Source of the DNA: Gramella sp. AN32
Lineage (GTDB): Bacteria; Bacteroidota; Bacteroidia; Flavobacteriales; Flavobacteriaceae
Reading direction: 5' to 3'
DNA length: 64,000 nucleotides
Assembly (NCBI RefSeq): GCF_023718305.1
Contig: NZ_QEYO01000002.1
Location: 360,980-424,979 of the forward strand
The notes under the pieces were generated by a model. The model was not told the DNA's origin, searched no databases, and saw only the letters and a list, made by a program, of their open reading frames with translations. The position numbers and the translations under genes are program-made. This document shows, one piece after another, positions 1-9,193 of this stretch (position 1 is the stretch's first letter; each line of letters begins with the position of its first letter).

Positions 1-1736
1 TGCAAATGCAATTCGTTCAATTGTTCCTGATCTAATCGTGAAGGTGCATCGATCATCACGTCCCTTCCGGCGTTGTTTTTAGGAAAAGCAATATAATCCC
101 GGATACTTTCCTGGCCGCCTAAAATAGCTACAAGTCTATCGAAACCAAAAGCGATCCCGCCATGTGGAGGCGCGCCATACTCGAAAGCATTCATTAAAAA
201 TCCAAATTGTTCCTTTGCTTCTTCTTCAGTAAAACCAAGATATTTAAACATCATCGCCTGGGTTTTCTTATCATGAATCCTAATAGATCCACCACCTATC
301 TCATTTCCGTTTAGAACAAGATCATAAGCGTTTGCCCTAACTTTTCCGGGTTCCGATTCTAACAATGAAATATCTTCCTTTTTAGGTGAAGTAAAAGGAT
401 GGTGCATGGCATGGAAACGTTCGGTCTCTTCATCCCATTCCAACAAGGGGAAATCTACCACCCAAAGTGGTGCGAATTCGTCAGGTTTTCTTAAGCCCAA
501 CTCATTTCCAAGGTGCATTCTTAACGCACTTAATTGAGTTCGGGTCTTATTGGCATCTCCGGCCATGACCACAATTAAATCACCCGGATTCGCCCCGGTC
601 ACTTCAGCCCAACTCTTAAGGTCTTCTTCTGAATAAAATTTATCTACGGAAGACTTTATCGTTCCATCCTCATTGTATTTTGCCCACACTATTCCGTTGG
701 CACCAATTTGAGGACGTTTTACCCAGTCTATTAATTTATCGATCTCTTTTCGGGTAAAATTGGCCGCATTTGGAACGGCAATCCCAACAATCAATTCCTG
801 CTGGTCGAATACATTGAAGCCTTTATTTTTGGCTACTTCATTAAGTTCACCGAATTCCATTCCAAATCGAATATCAGGTTTATCATTTCCATATCTCTTC
901 ATGGCCTCATCATAGGTCATTCTTGGAAACTCCTTAATATCCACATTTTTGATTTCTTTCAGCAAATGTGTGGTTAGGCCTTCAAAAATATTGAGGATAT
1001 CCTCCTGCTCCACAAAAGACATCTCACAATCTATCTGGGTGAATTCCGGTTGCCTGTCTGCTCTAAGATCTTCATCCCGAAAGCACTTTACGATCTGGAA
1101 ATATTTATCCAGGCCGCCAACCATGAGCAATTGTTTAAAAGTTTGCGGTGATTGTGGCAGCGCATAAAACTGGCCTTCATTCATCCTGCTGGGAACTACA
1201 AAATCCCTGGCACCTTCCGGAGTAGATTTAATAAGATAGGGGGTTTCCACTTCCACAAATCCTGCTTCAGAGAGATAATTTCTCACCTGCATGGCCACTT
1301 TATGCCTAAAAACAAGTTTATTCTTCACCGGATTTCTACGAATATCCAGGTAACGGTATTTCATTCTAAGATCTTCGCCGCCATCGGTTTCATCTTCAAT
1401 GGTGAAGGGAGGCGTAAGCGATGCGTTTAATATCTTGAAATTTTCCACCAGAACTTCGATCTCTCCAGTGGGGATATTAGGGTTTTTGGATTCTCTCTCA
1501 ATTACCTCACCTTCAACCTGAATCACGAATTCCCTTCCAAGCTCGGCTGCATTTTTCATTAATTCTGAAGAAGATCTTTCTTCATCAAAGATCAATTGCG
1601 TAATACCATATCGATCCCGAAGATCTACCCAGATCATAAAACCTTTGTTTCTACTTTTTTGAACCCATCCGGAAAGAGTGACTTTTTGACCTATATGTGT
1701 AGCGTTTAACTCGCCACAGGTATTACTTCTATACAT
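1..1736 (-). CDS. aspS: Aspartyl-tRNA synthetase (3' end cut off by window edge)
   Basis: Class II aminoacyl-tRNA synthetase that charges tRNA-Asp in the cytoplasm. Read on the minus strand from the ATG at 1736, the protein opens with [17 protein letters not shown] and runs into the OB-fold anticodon-binding domain ([20 protein letters not shown]), the usual AspRS N-terminus. The frame stays open to base 1, about 578 codons. This is close to the usual bacterial AspRS length of about 580-590, so only a few C-terminal residues are missing. A promoter with good spacing lies about 27 bp upstream. It is transcribed divergently from the MORN-type gene at 1961. Identification is firm; the true 3' end is not visible. 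Confidence 0.95.
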   Translation of the reverse strand, partial: MYRSNTCGELNATHIGQKVTLSGWVQKSRNKGFMIWVDLRDRYGITQLIFDEERSSSELMKNAAELGREFVIQVEGEVIERESKNPNIPTGEIEVLVENFKILNASLTPPFTIEDETDGGEDLRMKYRYLDIRRNPVKNKLVFRHKVAMQVRNYLSEAGFVEVETPYLIKSTPEGARDFVVPSRMNEGQFYALPQSPQTFKQLLMVGGLDKYFQIVKCFRDEDLRADRQPEFTQIDCEMSFVEQEDILNIFEGLTTHLLKEIKNVDIKEFPRMTYDEAMKRYGNDKPDIRFGMEFGELNEVAKNKGFNVFDQQELIVGIAVPNAANFTRKEIDKLIDWVKRPQIGANGIVWAKYNEDGTIKSSVDKFYSEEDLKSWAEVTGANPGDLIVVMAGDANKTRTQLSALRMHLGNELGLRKPDEFAPLWVVDFPLLEWDEETERFHAMHHPFTSPKKEDISLLESEPGKVRANAYDLVLNGNEIGGGSIRIHDKKTQAMMFKYLGFTEEEAKEQFGFLMNAFEYGAPPHGGIAFGFDRLVAILGGQESIRDYIAFPKNNAGRDVMIDAPSRLDQEQLNELHL

Positions 1737-1762
1737 TATTCTTATTCATTTGAGAATGGGCA

Positions 1763-1791
1763 CAAAAGTAATAAGTATTAATGTTTTGCAA
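1763..1791 (-). promoter_or_regulatory. Bacteroidota-type promoter of aspS
   Basis: On the minus strand TACTTTTG (1763-1770) matches the -7 consensus TAnnTTTG. A TTG at 1789-1791 lies 18 nt upstream of it, within the usual 17-23 nt spacing. The start codon follows after a short leader. Confidence 0.6.
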
Positions 1792-1907
1792 TAGGAATAA
1801 TGTGTAAATGTTATCAAAAGCAGCTAAATGTAATAAAATGCATAAATTATAAAATACTAATAATCAGTATAATATAGCTTTAATGTAAACTTAATGTTAC
1901 CAAAATA

Positions 1908-1937
1908 TTGATTATATGTAAAATTTTGGTAGATTTG
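1908..1937 (+). promoter_or_regulatory. Bacteroidota-type promoter of the MORN-type gene
   Basis: TTG at 1908-1910, a 19-nt spacer, then TAGATTTG at 1930-1937, an exact match to TTG-N19-TAnnTTTG. The ATG at 1961 follows 23 nt later. Confidence 0.65.
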
Positions 1938-1960
1938 TAAGATAATTGTTAATTAAACGA

Positions 1961-2326
1961 ATGAAAACCTTCAAAAATATAGCATTAGCAGCGTTGTTTG
2001 TAGTTGGAGGGACTGCTTTTGCACAGGAAAAAAGCCCTAAACCTGAATTCGAAAAACAGGGCGATCTAATTAAAGGAACGTATTATTATGACGACGGAAG
2101 TGTTAAGCAGGAAGGTACGTACAAGGACGGTAAACTCCACGGGGAGTGGGTTTCTTTTGACGAAAACGGTGAAAAGGTTGCCCTCGGTCAGTACAATCAA
2201 GGAGAAAAGGATGGCAAATGGTTTTTTTGGTCAGGTGATAAACTTACTGAAGTAGACTATAAAGAAAACAAGGTGGCCAGTGTAAATAACTATAAAAGTG
2301 AAAGTTCTGTCGTAATCAACGAATAA
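1961..2326 (+). CDS. Secreted MORN_2/YwqK-type repeat protein
   Basis: A 121-residue exported protein. The start is set at ATG 1961; an in-frame TTG at 1946 would place five extra residues in front of a well-formed signal peptide (MKTFKNIALAALFVVGGTAFAQ, cleavage likely after AFA). The mature part carries about three short repeats around GTYYYDDGSVKQEGTYKDG, GEWVSFDENGEKVALGQY and GKWFFWSGDKLTEVDYKENK. This is the (Y/F)xxGxxxxxGxY(K/N)xGKxxGxW pattern of the MORN_2 family, often labelled YwqK antitoxin. Nothing toxin-like sits beside it, so the antitoxin label should not be taken literally; it is probably a periplasmic or surface protein of unknown role. It has its own promoter and terminator, so it is monocistronic. 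Confidence 0.8.
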   Translation: MKTFKNIALAALFVVGGTAFAQEKSPKPEFEKQGDLIKGTYYYDDGSVKQEGTYKDGKLHGEWVSFDENGEKVALGQYNQGEKDGKWFFWSGDKLTEVDYKENKVASVNNYKSESSVVINE

Positions 2327-2347
2327 ATGAATTTTTCTTTTATGGAA

Positions 2348-2380
2348 AACCCCGAAGTGAAAAACTTCGGGGTTTTTTTA
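2348..2380 (+). terminator. Intrinsic terminator, possibly bidirectional
   Basis: An 11-bp perfect stem AACCCCGAAGT / ACTTCGGGGTT with loop GAAAA, followed by seven T on the plus strand. On the minus strand the stem is also followed by a short T run, so it may also stop the RND operon that ends at 2401. Confidence 0.85.
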
Positions 2381-2400
2381 TTTTCTAATGAGTATTCAAC

Positions 2401-5400
2401 CTATTCCCCGGGAACGGGTTCAAGAGAAGGAACATTTTCTTCTTTTCTAAATTTTTCAGAAGCCCACATTTTAATTCTCATAGCTATATAGAATAATACC
2501 GGTACAATAATTAGGGTAAGGAAAGTTGCCACCATCAAACCATATATGACGGTCCAGGCTAAAGGTCCCCAAAAGATCACATTATCACCACCCATATAAA
2601 TATGCGGATTGAATTCACTAAATAATCCAAAGAAATCGATATTGAGACCAATTGCTAAGGGTATTAGCCCCAAAATTGTGGTAATCGCGGTCAATAATAC
2701 AGGTCTTAACCTGGCCTTCCCTGCCAGTATGATTACAGCTAACAATTCATCCTTCGGTAAAAATTCGCTCTCATCAAGATCTAGTATATTTTTTCTTCTA
2801 TCTATCAAAAGTTGGGCATAATCGAGGAGCACCACTCCGTTATTCACCACAATTCCCGCGAGCGAAATAATTCCCATCATGGTCATCATAATTACGAATG
2901 CTGAACCGGTGATTACAATCCCACCAAACACACCAATTAAACTTAGGAAAATTGCGATCATAATGATCAAGGGTTTGGAAATGGAGTTAAACTGGAAAAT
3001 TAAGATCAGGAAGATCAAACCAAGTCCGCTGAAAAACGCTCCCATTAAAAACGCCTGTTGTTTGTTCTGCTCTTCGATTTGCCCGGTATAATCAACAGAA
3101 ATATTCTCGGGCAGGCCTTCAAAAGCCTGCATTTCATGCTGAATTTGAGCTACCGCCGCGCCGGCATCTGTATAACCCGGCGATAATGCTGAATAAACAG
3201 TTACCACCCGTCGGGTATCCCGATGTTTAATGGTACTAAATCCGGAATTATTGGATTTGCTTGTCACTGCTGAAAGCGGGATTTCGCGCAACTCCCCGGT
3301 ATTGGTTCTAAAGGTTAAACTTTGGTTGAAAAGAGCGCTGGAATTATATCTACTGTTTTCATTAAAACGCACATAAATATCATAATCTTCCCCGGCTTCT
3401 TTATAAATCCCTGCTTTGGTTCCAAAAATTGAATTTCTAAGTTGCTGTCCTACCTGTCCTGCACTTACTCCCAATTCACCGGCTTTTGCACGATCAATTT
3501 CAACTTGCATGGAAGGCTTGTCTTTATTCACATCAATCTTCAATTCATCAATTGCAGCAATGTTTTTGCTGTTGATGAATTCCCGCATTCTCTCTGCGGT
3601 ATTGATCAATTCATTGTAATCTTCCCCTTCCAGTTCAATATTAATAGGAGCACCTGTAGGGGGACCATTTTGATCTTTTTCCACGGAAATTAGCACTCCG
3701 GGGTAAATTCCAACCAATGCTTCCTGTACTTTTTGTCTTAAAAGCTCACTGTCCTTTCCTTCTCTATATTTATATTCCCGCATAGTCGCGGTAATCTTAC
3801 CCTTATGGGGCATTTCTGCGGCAGAGCCACCATCGGTTTGGGGATTTCCGGCACCTTCACCCACCTGGGAAACAGCACTCTCAACCATAAAATTATAACC
3901 GTCATCCATGTATTCCTCCGAGTTTAAAACAGAATAAACCTTCGTTTCTATTTCTTTGGTGATGGCATTGGTTTTTTCAATATCTGTCCCTTCAGGATAT
4001 TCAATATAAACGATGATCTGGTTGGGCTTGTTATCAGGAAAAAATTCAACTTTAGTCCTTTGCGAAGCAAGTGACGCTCCAAAAGCAACAAATGCACCAA
4101 TCAGTAATAAAAACGTAGCTCCAACCAGCCAGTAGGGTCTTTTTCTTTTAAAAGATGAGGTCAATTTTCGTTCATACCAGTTTTCAAGTTTAGCCAGCGA
4201 ATTGTCCTGAAAATTATTTGCAGCTTTCCTTAGCCATAATCGGTAAACCCAAAGCATGATAGCGGTGAAGATCATGAGACTTCCGAGCCCACGATATTCT
4301 CCTCCAAATAATAAGATTAACAGCCCGATCCCGGCAACAATTGCTGAAATTTTTATGATTCTTGAAATAGGCATATCCCGGTCTTCCGTGGTCATAAATT
4401 GGGACACTAAAACCGAGTTAAAGAATATGGCCACAAATAAGGACGAACCCAAAACTATAGAGAGGGTGATTGGGAAGTAAATCATAAATTCCCCCATGAT
4501 TCCCGGCCAGAGCCCCAAAGGGATAAAGGCTGCCACAGTAGTTGCGGTAGAAATTATAATGGGAAAAGCAATTTCTCCAATTCCTTCTTTTGCGGCATCA
4601 AGCCTGGACATTCCTTCTTCATCCATCAAACGATACACGTTCTCTACAACCACAATCCCATTATCTACGAGCATTCCCAGCCCCATAATCAATCCGAAAA
4701 GGATCATGGTGTTCATGGTGTAACCTAATTGGTTAAGGATCATAAGCGACATGAACATGGACATGGGAATGGCAAATCCCACAAAAAGCGCATTTTTGAA
4801 TCCCAGGAAGAACATTAAAACCGTCACCACCAGAATGATCCCGAAAATAATATTATTTACCAGGTCGTCTACCTGACCAATGGTTTGTGAAGACTGGTCG
4901 TTTGTAATTGTCACCTGAAGATTTGAAGGAAAAACATTTGCCCTGGCATCTTTAACAATTTCTTCAATTTGTTCTGCGGCCTGCACCATATTTTTTCCCG
5001 CACGTTTTTTAACATCCAGCATCACCACGCGATCGCCAAATTCACGCGCATAGGTAGTCCTGTCTTTATCCTGAAAAGTAACATCAGCGATATCCCTTAA
5101 ATAAACCGTGTTACCGTTTTCAGATTTTACTACGAAATTCTCCAGTTCTGAAGGTTTATCGATCTCTCCAATAATTCGAATCGTTCTACGCTGACCACTG
5201 GTTACATAATTTCCCGCACTCATGGTCATATTTCCATTTGAAATTGCACTGGAAACATCCTGAAAACTTACGGAAGAAGCCATCATTTTATAAATATCAA
5301 CGGCAACTTCAACTTCCATATCCTGCGCACCACGAATATCTACCTGCTTGATCTGCTGAATATTCTCAATTTCATCCTGAAGATATTCTCCATATTCTTT

Positions 5401-5907
5401 TAATTTCTGAACAGGATAATCTCCTGAAATATTAATATTCAGAATAGGCATTTCTTCGGAAAGGCTTAATTCAAAGACATTCGGTTCAACTTTGGCGCCG
5501 TTGAAGGTTGGCCAGTCTTCACTACTCGTTTCAGAATCTACCTCATCCTTAATTTTCTGTTTAGCAAGCTCTACGGAAATTCCTTCGTCAAATTCCACAA
5601 TAATCATGGAATAATCTTCTTGTGAAGAAGAGGTGATCTCCACAACATTACTCACCGTTTTTAATTGATCTTCCAAAGGATTGGTGATCAGTTTTTCGAT
5701 GTCTTCCGCAGTATTCCCGGGATAGATGGAACTTATATAGACTTTAGTTTCCTTTACTTCGGGAAAACTTTCCCGGGGCATAGAGAAATAAGCGGTGATC
5801 CCAAAGAACAGAATCAGGATCATCGCAATGTAGATCGTGGTTTTATTCTTTATTGCCCATGAAGAAAGGCCAAATTCTTTCTCGGTTACTTTTTTATTTT
5901 TTGCCAT
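2401..5907 (-). CDS. RND-family efflux transporter permease
   Basis: Inner-membrane proton-driven pump of a tripartite efflux system, 1168 residues. It shows the RND layout: TM1 at about 23-42, a large periplasmic porter domain, a TM2-6 block around 352-500, a second periplasmic loop and a C-terminal TM block. TM4 carries GMLVDNGIVVVENV; of the AcrB-type Asp pair only the first Asp (D415) is kept and the second is Asn (N416). The protein is about 130 residues longer than AcrB. Part of the excess is two added hydrophobic stretches at about 516-536 and 540-558, between the two halves. It is the last gene of the tetR-tolC-adaptor-RND operon, 9 bp after the adaptor gene. Substrate cannot be told from sequence. 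Confidence 0.93.
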   Translation of the reverse strand: MAKNKKVTEKEFGLSSWAIKNKTTIYIAMILILFFGITAYFSMPRESFPEVKETKVYISSIYPGNTAEDIEKLITNPLEDQLKTVSNVVEITSSSQEDYSMIIVEFDEGISVELAKQKIKDEVDSETSSEDWPTFNGAKVEPNVFELSLSEEMPILNINISGDYPVQKLKEYGEYLQDEIENIQQIKQVDIRGAQDMEVEVAVDIYKMMASSVSFQDVSSAISNGNMTMSAGNYVTSGQRRTIRIIGEIDKPSELENFVVKSENGNTVYLRDIADVTFQDKDRTTYAREFGDRVVMLDVKKRAGKNMVQAAEQIEEIVKDARANVFPSNLQVTITNDQSSQTIGQVDDLVNNIIFGIILVVTVLMFFLGFKNALFVGFAIPMSMFMSLMILNQLGYTMNTMILFGLIMGLGMLVDNGIVVVENVYRLMDEEGMSRLDAAKEGIGEIAFPIIISTATTVAAFIPLGLWPGIMGEFMIYFPITLSIVLGSSLFVAIFFNSVLVSQFMTTEDRDMPISRIIKISAIVAGIGLLILLFGGEYRGLGSLMIFTAIMLWVYRLWLRKAANNFQDNSLAKLENWYERKLTSSFKRKRPYWLVGATFLLLIGAFVAFGASLASQRTKVEFFPDNKPNQIIVYIEYPEGTDIEKTNAITKEIETKVYSVLNSEEYMDDGYNFMVESAVSQVGEGAGNPQTDGGSAAEMPHKGKITATMREYKYREGKDSELLRQKVQEALVGIYPGVLISVEKDQNGPPTGAPINIELEGEDYNELINTAERMREFINSKNIAAIDELKIDVNKDKPSMQVEIDRAKAGELGVSAGQVGQQLRNSIFGTKAGIYKEAGEDYDIYVRFNENSRYNSSALFNQSLTFRTNTGELREIPLSAVTSKSNNSGFSTIKHRDTRRVVTVYSALSPGYTDAGAAVAQIQHEMQAFEGLPENISVDYTGQIEEQNKQQAFLMGAFFSGLGLIFLILIFQFNSISKPLIIMIAIFLSLIGVFGGIVITGSAFVIMMTMMGIISLAGIVVNNGVVLLDYAQLLIDRRKNILDLDESEFLPKDELLAVIILAGKARLRPVLLTAITTILGLIPLAIGLNIDFFGLFSEFNPHIYMGGDNVIFWGPLAWTVIYGLMVATFLTLIIVPVLFYIAMRIKMWASEKFRKEENVPSLEPVPGE

Positions 5908-5916
5908 TTTGTTCGT

Positions 5917-7080
5917 TTAATAGGTGATGATTTTTACCTTCTGGCCTTCTTTTACGCTACGCGCACCTTCTTCAATGATCATATCGCCATCTTCAAGTCC
6001 GTTAAGGATTTCGATCTTATCGCCTTGGGTTTTTCCTGTTTGTACGATCAGCTGTTTTGCTTCGGCATAATCGCCTTCAACATTTTGCAGGACATATAAA
6101 TATTGCTGACCATTGGCATTTTCAGAAATAATACTTTGAGGTACTAAAATCGCATTATCACTGGTGTAATCATTGATCTTTACTCGTGCGGTAAGGTTGG
6201 GTTTAATGTTCCGGTTTTTATTGGGAACATCTATTTCCGCATTAAAAGTTCTGTTGTTGGGATTGATATAACTTCCCGTTTGTTTCACTTTTGAATCAAT
6301 GGTATCTCCAAGCACCGGGAAATAGACCTGCACTGATTTACCTTCGGTAACATCGGCGATATAGGTTTCAGGAACATCGGTTTGAATGTACATATCATCC
6401 AAGTTCACGATGCGCATTACCGGAGTCTGGCCCGGGCTAACTACACTTCCCTGTTCCGTAATAATCTCATCAATATTTCCTGAAAAAGGAGCAGTTATGG
6501 TGGATTTCGCTAACTGACTTTTCATTTGATTTACCGCGCTTAGCTGTGCTTCATAGCTGGATTTGGCCTGTAAATACTGAATTTCACTTCCAATTTGCTG
6601 GTCCCATAATCTTTTCTGGCGCTCAAAGGTAGTTTTGGCAAGTTCCATTTGGATCTCCTGCTGCGCGACCTGTTGGCTCATCCCGCCATCATCGATTTTT
6701 GCCAGTAACTGGCCTTTGGAAACTTTTTGTCCTTCCTGTACATAGAGACGTTGAAGAATTCCGCCGATTTCAGCATTAAGAACCACATTTTTCCGGGTTT
6801 CTACACTTCCCTGAAGTTCAAGAAAGTGATTGAAATTCTCAGATTTTACTTCATAAGCCGTAATTAATGGGACATTTTTCTCTGGATTGATTTCCTTTAA
6901 ACGCGCATCCAGTTTTTTAATTTCGGTGTCCATTTCCTTCATTTCGGCGGTAAGGGCATCACGTTTTTGCTGGATTTTCTCTGCATCATTGCTTTCCAGT
7001 AAAGCCTGGGTAGATTTTTCTTCTTTATTTCCGCAGGCGGCAAGAATAAAAATAAAGCTGATATATATTAATTTTTTCAT
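5917..7080 (-). CDS. RND efflux periplasmic adaptor (membrane-fusion lipoprotein)
   Basis: A 387-residue adaptor that bridges the RND permease and the TolC channel. The signal peptide ends in a lipobox (ILAAC, Cys16), so it is a lipoprotein. Residues about 25-65 are Lys/Glu-rich and predicted coiled coil. They are followed by the split biotinyl-lipoyl domain (GGILQRLYVQEGQKVSKGQLLAKID, then ITAPFSGNIDEIITEQGSVVSPG), an alpha-helical hairpin between the halves, and beta-barrel and membrane-proximal domains. The extra N-terminal coiled coil ahead of the lipoyl domain is common in Bacteroidota adaptors. It lies between tolC (10 bp upstream) and the permease gene (9 bp downstream). Confidence 0.92.
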   Translation of the reverse strand: MKKLIYISFIFILAACGNKEEKSTQALLESNDAEKIQQKRDALTAEMKEMDTEIKKLDARLKEINPEKNVPLITAYEVKSENFNHFLELQGSVETRKNVVLNAEIGGILQRLYVQEGQKVSKGQLLAKIDDGGMSQQVAQQEIQMELAKTTFERQKRLWDQQIGSEIQYLQAKSSYEAQLSAVNQMKSQLAKSTITAPFSGNIDEIITEQGSVVSPGQTPVMRIVNLDDMYIQTDVPETYIADVTEGKSVQVYFPVLGDTIDSKVKQTGSYINPNNRTFNAEIDVPNKNRNIKPNLTARVKINDYTSDNAILVPQSIISENANGQQYLYVLQNVEGDYAEAKQLIVQTGKTQGDKIEILNGLEDGDMIIEEGARSVKEGQKVKIITY

Positions 7081-7090
7081 TGTATAGAAA

Positions 7091-8461
7091 TTAGTCGTTT
7101 TTGGTATAGGTTCTTGTATCTAATAAATTTTCCAGAGTGACTTTAGCGGTGATCACGTCCAGCATAGATTGCAGATAATCCTGTTGCGCGGAATATAACT
7201 GCCGCTGCGCTTCGCTTAATTCGAAACTGCTCGCAATCCCTTCAAAAAATTTGATCTGGTTTTTATTTTCAATTCTTTCAGCCAGTTCCAGGTTCCTCTG
7301 GGCATTTTTATAATTTTCCAGGCTAAATTCATATTCACTTTTGGCGGTATTGATTTGCCTTTTTACTTCATTTTCAGTTCTTTCCAAATCGATCAACGCC
7401 TGCTCGTATTCAATTTCACGTTGCTGTGTCCTGGAGCTGCGCATGCCACTACTAAAAATTGGAATATTTAAGCTTAGACCTAAAATGGATTGGTCAAAAT
7501 ATTCCTGGTTTCCATTTAAGAAAGTAAAGCGTTCGCTAAATCCCTGGTATCCATAATTTACAAATCCGGTAAGCGTGGGCAAAGCCTTGGCTTTTTGTAA
7601 GCGAACCTGAATTTGGGCATTATCTGCTGTATTTTGTGCGATCCTGTAATCTATATTTTCTTCAATAGGAATTGTTTGATTGAGTAGGGAGAGGTCATAA
7701 TACTTCATGGAAAGCTGCTCGAGATCATCGGTTAAATAAACCCTGTCTTCCACGGGAATTCCCAGCGTCATATTCAACATTTCATAGGCAATATCCCTCA
7801 TTCTCTGGCTTCGGCTAAGATTAATTTCGAGGCCCAGTGAGGTGATCTCCAACTGCTCCACATCTTCCTGCTCGGTTAATCCATTTTCATAGATCTGCTG
7901 GGTTTCCCTGTAATTCTTATTGATTGTCTCCAGGTTTTTCTCGAAAATAGTCACACTTTCTTCAGCAAGGAGCACATTTCCATAGGCATTAATAATCGCT
8001 TCTTTTATCTGTAGATTGGTTTTGGTTTTGGCATTTTTAGAAATCTGCAATAAGGTTTGCACAGATTGTACACCAACAATATAAGAACCATCAAAAATCA
8101 ACTGGTTCCATGTTGCTGTAGCGTTGAGGTTTTGTTTGGTTCCAAAAGTCACGGGAACAAAAGTTCCGGGTTCACCGCCGGTAATCTCTGCAGGAAGTAA
8201 AGTTACTGGTTGCTTCAGAAAATTCTGGTAATCTACATTTCCGCTAATTTGAGGTAATCCCTGGGAGATGATCTCCCACTTTTGCTTCAATGCTTTATCT
8301 ACTTCCTTTTGGGCAATCCTGGTCTGGTAACTATTCTTAATTCCAAATTCGATGGCTTCACTTAGACTAAATGAGTACGTTTTGGTCGTGTCTTCCTGGG
8401 CGAAAACTCCCACGGAAAGCATGACGAAAAGATGAATGAAGAGAATCTTTTTATTTTTCAT
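7091..8461 (-). CDS. TolC-family outer-membrane efflux protein
   Basis: Outer-membrane channel of the efflux system, about 456 residues, with a signal peptide (MKNKKILFIHLFVMLSVGVFAQ). It contains the two tandem OEP repeats typical of TolC, each rich in long helices (for example AIEFGIKNSYQTRIAQKEVD near the start and EYEFSLENYKNAQRNLELAE near the end). ATG 8461 is preferred; a GTG two codons upstream (8467) is also in frame. The gene overlaps the 3' end of tetR by 11 bp, indicating cotranscription and possibly translational coupling. Confidence 0.92.
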   Translation of the reverse strand: MKNKKILFIHLFVMLSVGVFAQEDTTKTYSFSLSEAIEFGIKNSYQTRIAQKEVDKALKQKWEIISQGLPQISGNVDYQNFLKQPVTLLPAEITGGEPGTFVPVTFGTKQNLNATATWNQLIFDGSYIVGVQSVQTLLQISKNAKTKTNLQIKEAIINAYGNVLLAEESVTIFEKNLETINKNYRETQQIYENGLTEQEDVEQLEITSLGLEINLSRSQRMRDIAYEMLNMTLGIPVEDRVYLTDDLEQLSMKYYDLSLLNQTIPIEENIDYRIAQNTADNAQIQVRLQKAKALPTLTGFVNYGYQGFSERFTFLNGNQEYFDQSILGLSLNIPIFSSGMRSSRTQQREIEYEQALIDLERTENEVKRQINTAKSEYEFSLENYKNAQRNLELAERIENKNQIKFFEGIASSFELSEAQRQLYSAQQDYLQSMLDVITAKVTLENLLDTRTYTKND

Positions 8462-9056
8462 GTTCACTTATAAATTCTTCAAGTTTTTTAATTCCTTTAG
8501 GCGTACAAATCGCTCTTAAATGATATTCCAAAAAATTTTCCATTAAATATTCTTCGGTATATTCGTCTGCTGAAAAAAGATTTTTATCTTTTATTCCCAT
8601 CATTCCCAGGAAATGCAACCGGGTTATAAATTGAACCGGAACAGTTTCACGGTAATACCCTTCTTTAATGCCGCGTTGCAAATTTTCAACCACGCACTTT
8701 TCTAAAATGTAGAATTGTTTTTCCTTAATAGATTCGAGAATCTTGGGGTAGTATTTTTGCAACTGGTAATGAGGGGAGGTTTTCTCACCTTTTAGATTGT
8801 GCAATACAAAACGTTTGATCGAATAATTTTCAATAATTGGATTTTCCTGTCGGTTCCTAATATCTTCAATGCCCGTATTAATTTTTTCTAAAAGATGAGT
8901 TGTTGTTGCCTGTACGAGTTTAGTCTTCGTGGAAAAATGGGCATAAATAGTTTTTTTAGAGATCCCCATTTTCTCCGCAATATCATCCATGGTCACGCTC
9001 TTGAACCCGAAGGTTAAAAAAAGCTCTGCCGCCGTTTCTAAAATCTTTTCTCTCAA
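8451..9056 (-). CDS. TetR/AcrR-family regulator of the efflux operon
   Basis: A 201-residue repressor-type regulator. Residues 1-50 form the TetR DNA-binding domain (ILETAAELFLTFGFKSVTMDDIAEKMG, then ISKKTIYAHFSTKTKLV). The rest is the variable ligand-binding and dimerisation domain. The start codon is TTG at 9056; no in-frame ATG or GTG offers a full HTH. It is the first gene of the operon it is presumed to control. A 28-bp region with 9-bp inverted arms covers its own promoter, so autoregulation with co-regulation of the pump is the natural inference. Confidence 0.92.
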   Translation of the reverse strand: MREKILETAAELFLTFGFKSVTMDDIAEKMGISKKTIYAHFSTKTKLVQATTTHLLEKINTGIEDIRNRQENPIIENYSIKRFVLHNLKGEKTSPHYQLQKYYPKILESIKEKQFYILEKCVVENLQRGIKEGYYRETVPVQFITRLHFLGMMGIKDKNLFSADEYTEEYLMENFLEYHLRAICTPKGIKKLEEFISEHEK

Positions 9057-9071
9057 TTGCTAAATTTTCGG

Positions 9072-9101
9072 CAAATATAACACAGGAAACTTTAAAAACA
9101 A
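9072..9101 (-). promoter_or_regulatory. Promoter of the tetR-efflux operon
   Basis: On the minus strand TTG (9099-9101), a 19-nt spacer and TATATTTG (9072-9079) form an exact TTG-N19-TAnnTTTG promoter. The TTG start of tetR follows about 15 nt later, so the leader is short. Confidence 0.7.
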
Positions 9102-9112
9102 TAAAAGTTTCC
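9085..9112. promoter_or_regulatory. Inverted repeat, probable TetR operator
   Basis: GGAAACTTT (9085-9093) and AAAGTTTCC (9104-9112) are perfect 9-bp inverted arms around a 10-bp A/T-rich centre. The site covers the -33 box and most of the promoter spacer of the tetR operon, where a dimeric TetR repressor would block RNA polymerase. Confidence 0.65.
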
Positions 9113-9145
9113 AAAGTTTTACTAAGATTTAATAGAAACATACAA

Positions 9146-9175
9146 TTTGAATTATTTCCAATAATGGTATTTTAG
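9146..9175 (+). promoter_or_regulatory. Probable promoter of the polyprenyl synthase gene
   Basis: TTTG (9146-9149), an 18-nt spacer and TATTTTAG (9168-9175), one mismatch from TAnnTTTG. The ATG at 9194 follows 18 nt later. Confidence 0.45.
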
Positions 9176-9193
9176 CGGAAAATTTTCAGAAAC

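Noticed and set aside
1961..2326. Antitoxin of a toxin-antitoxin pair (YwqK label).
   Set aside because: The protein is exported and monocistronic, and no toxin-like gene is adjacent.
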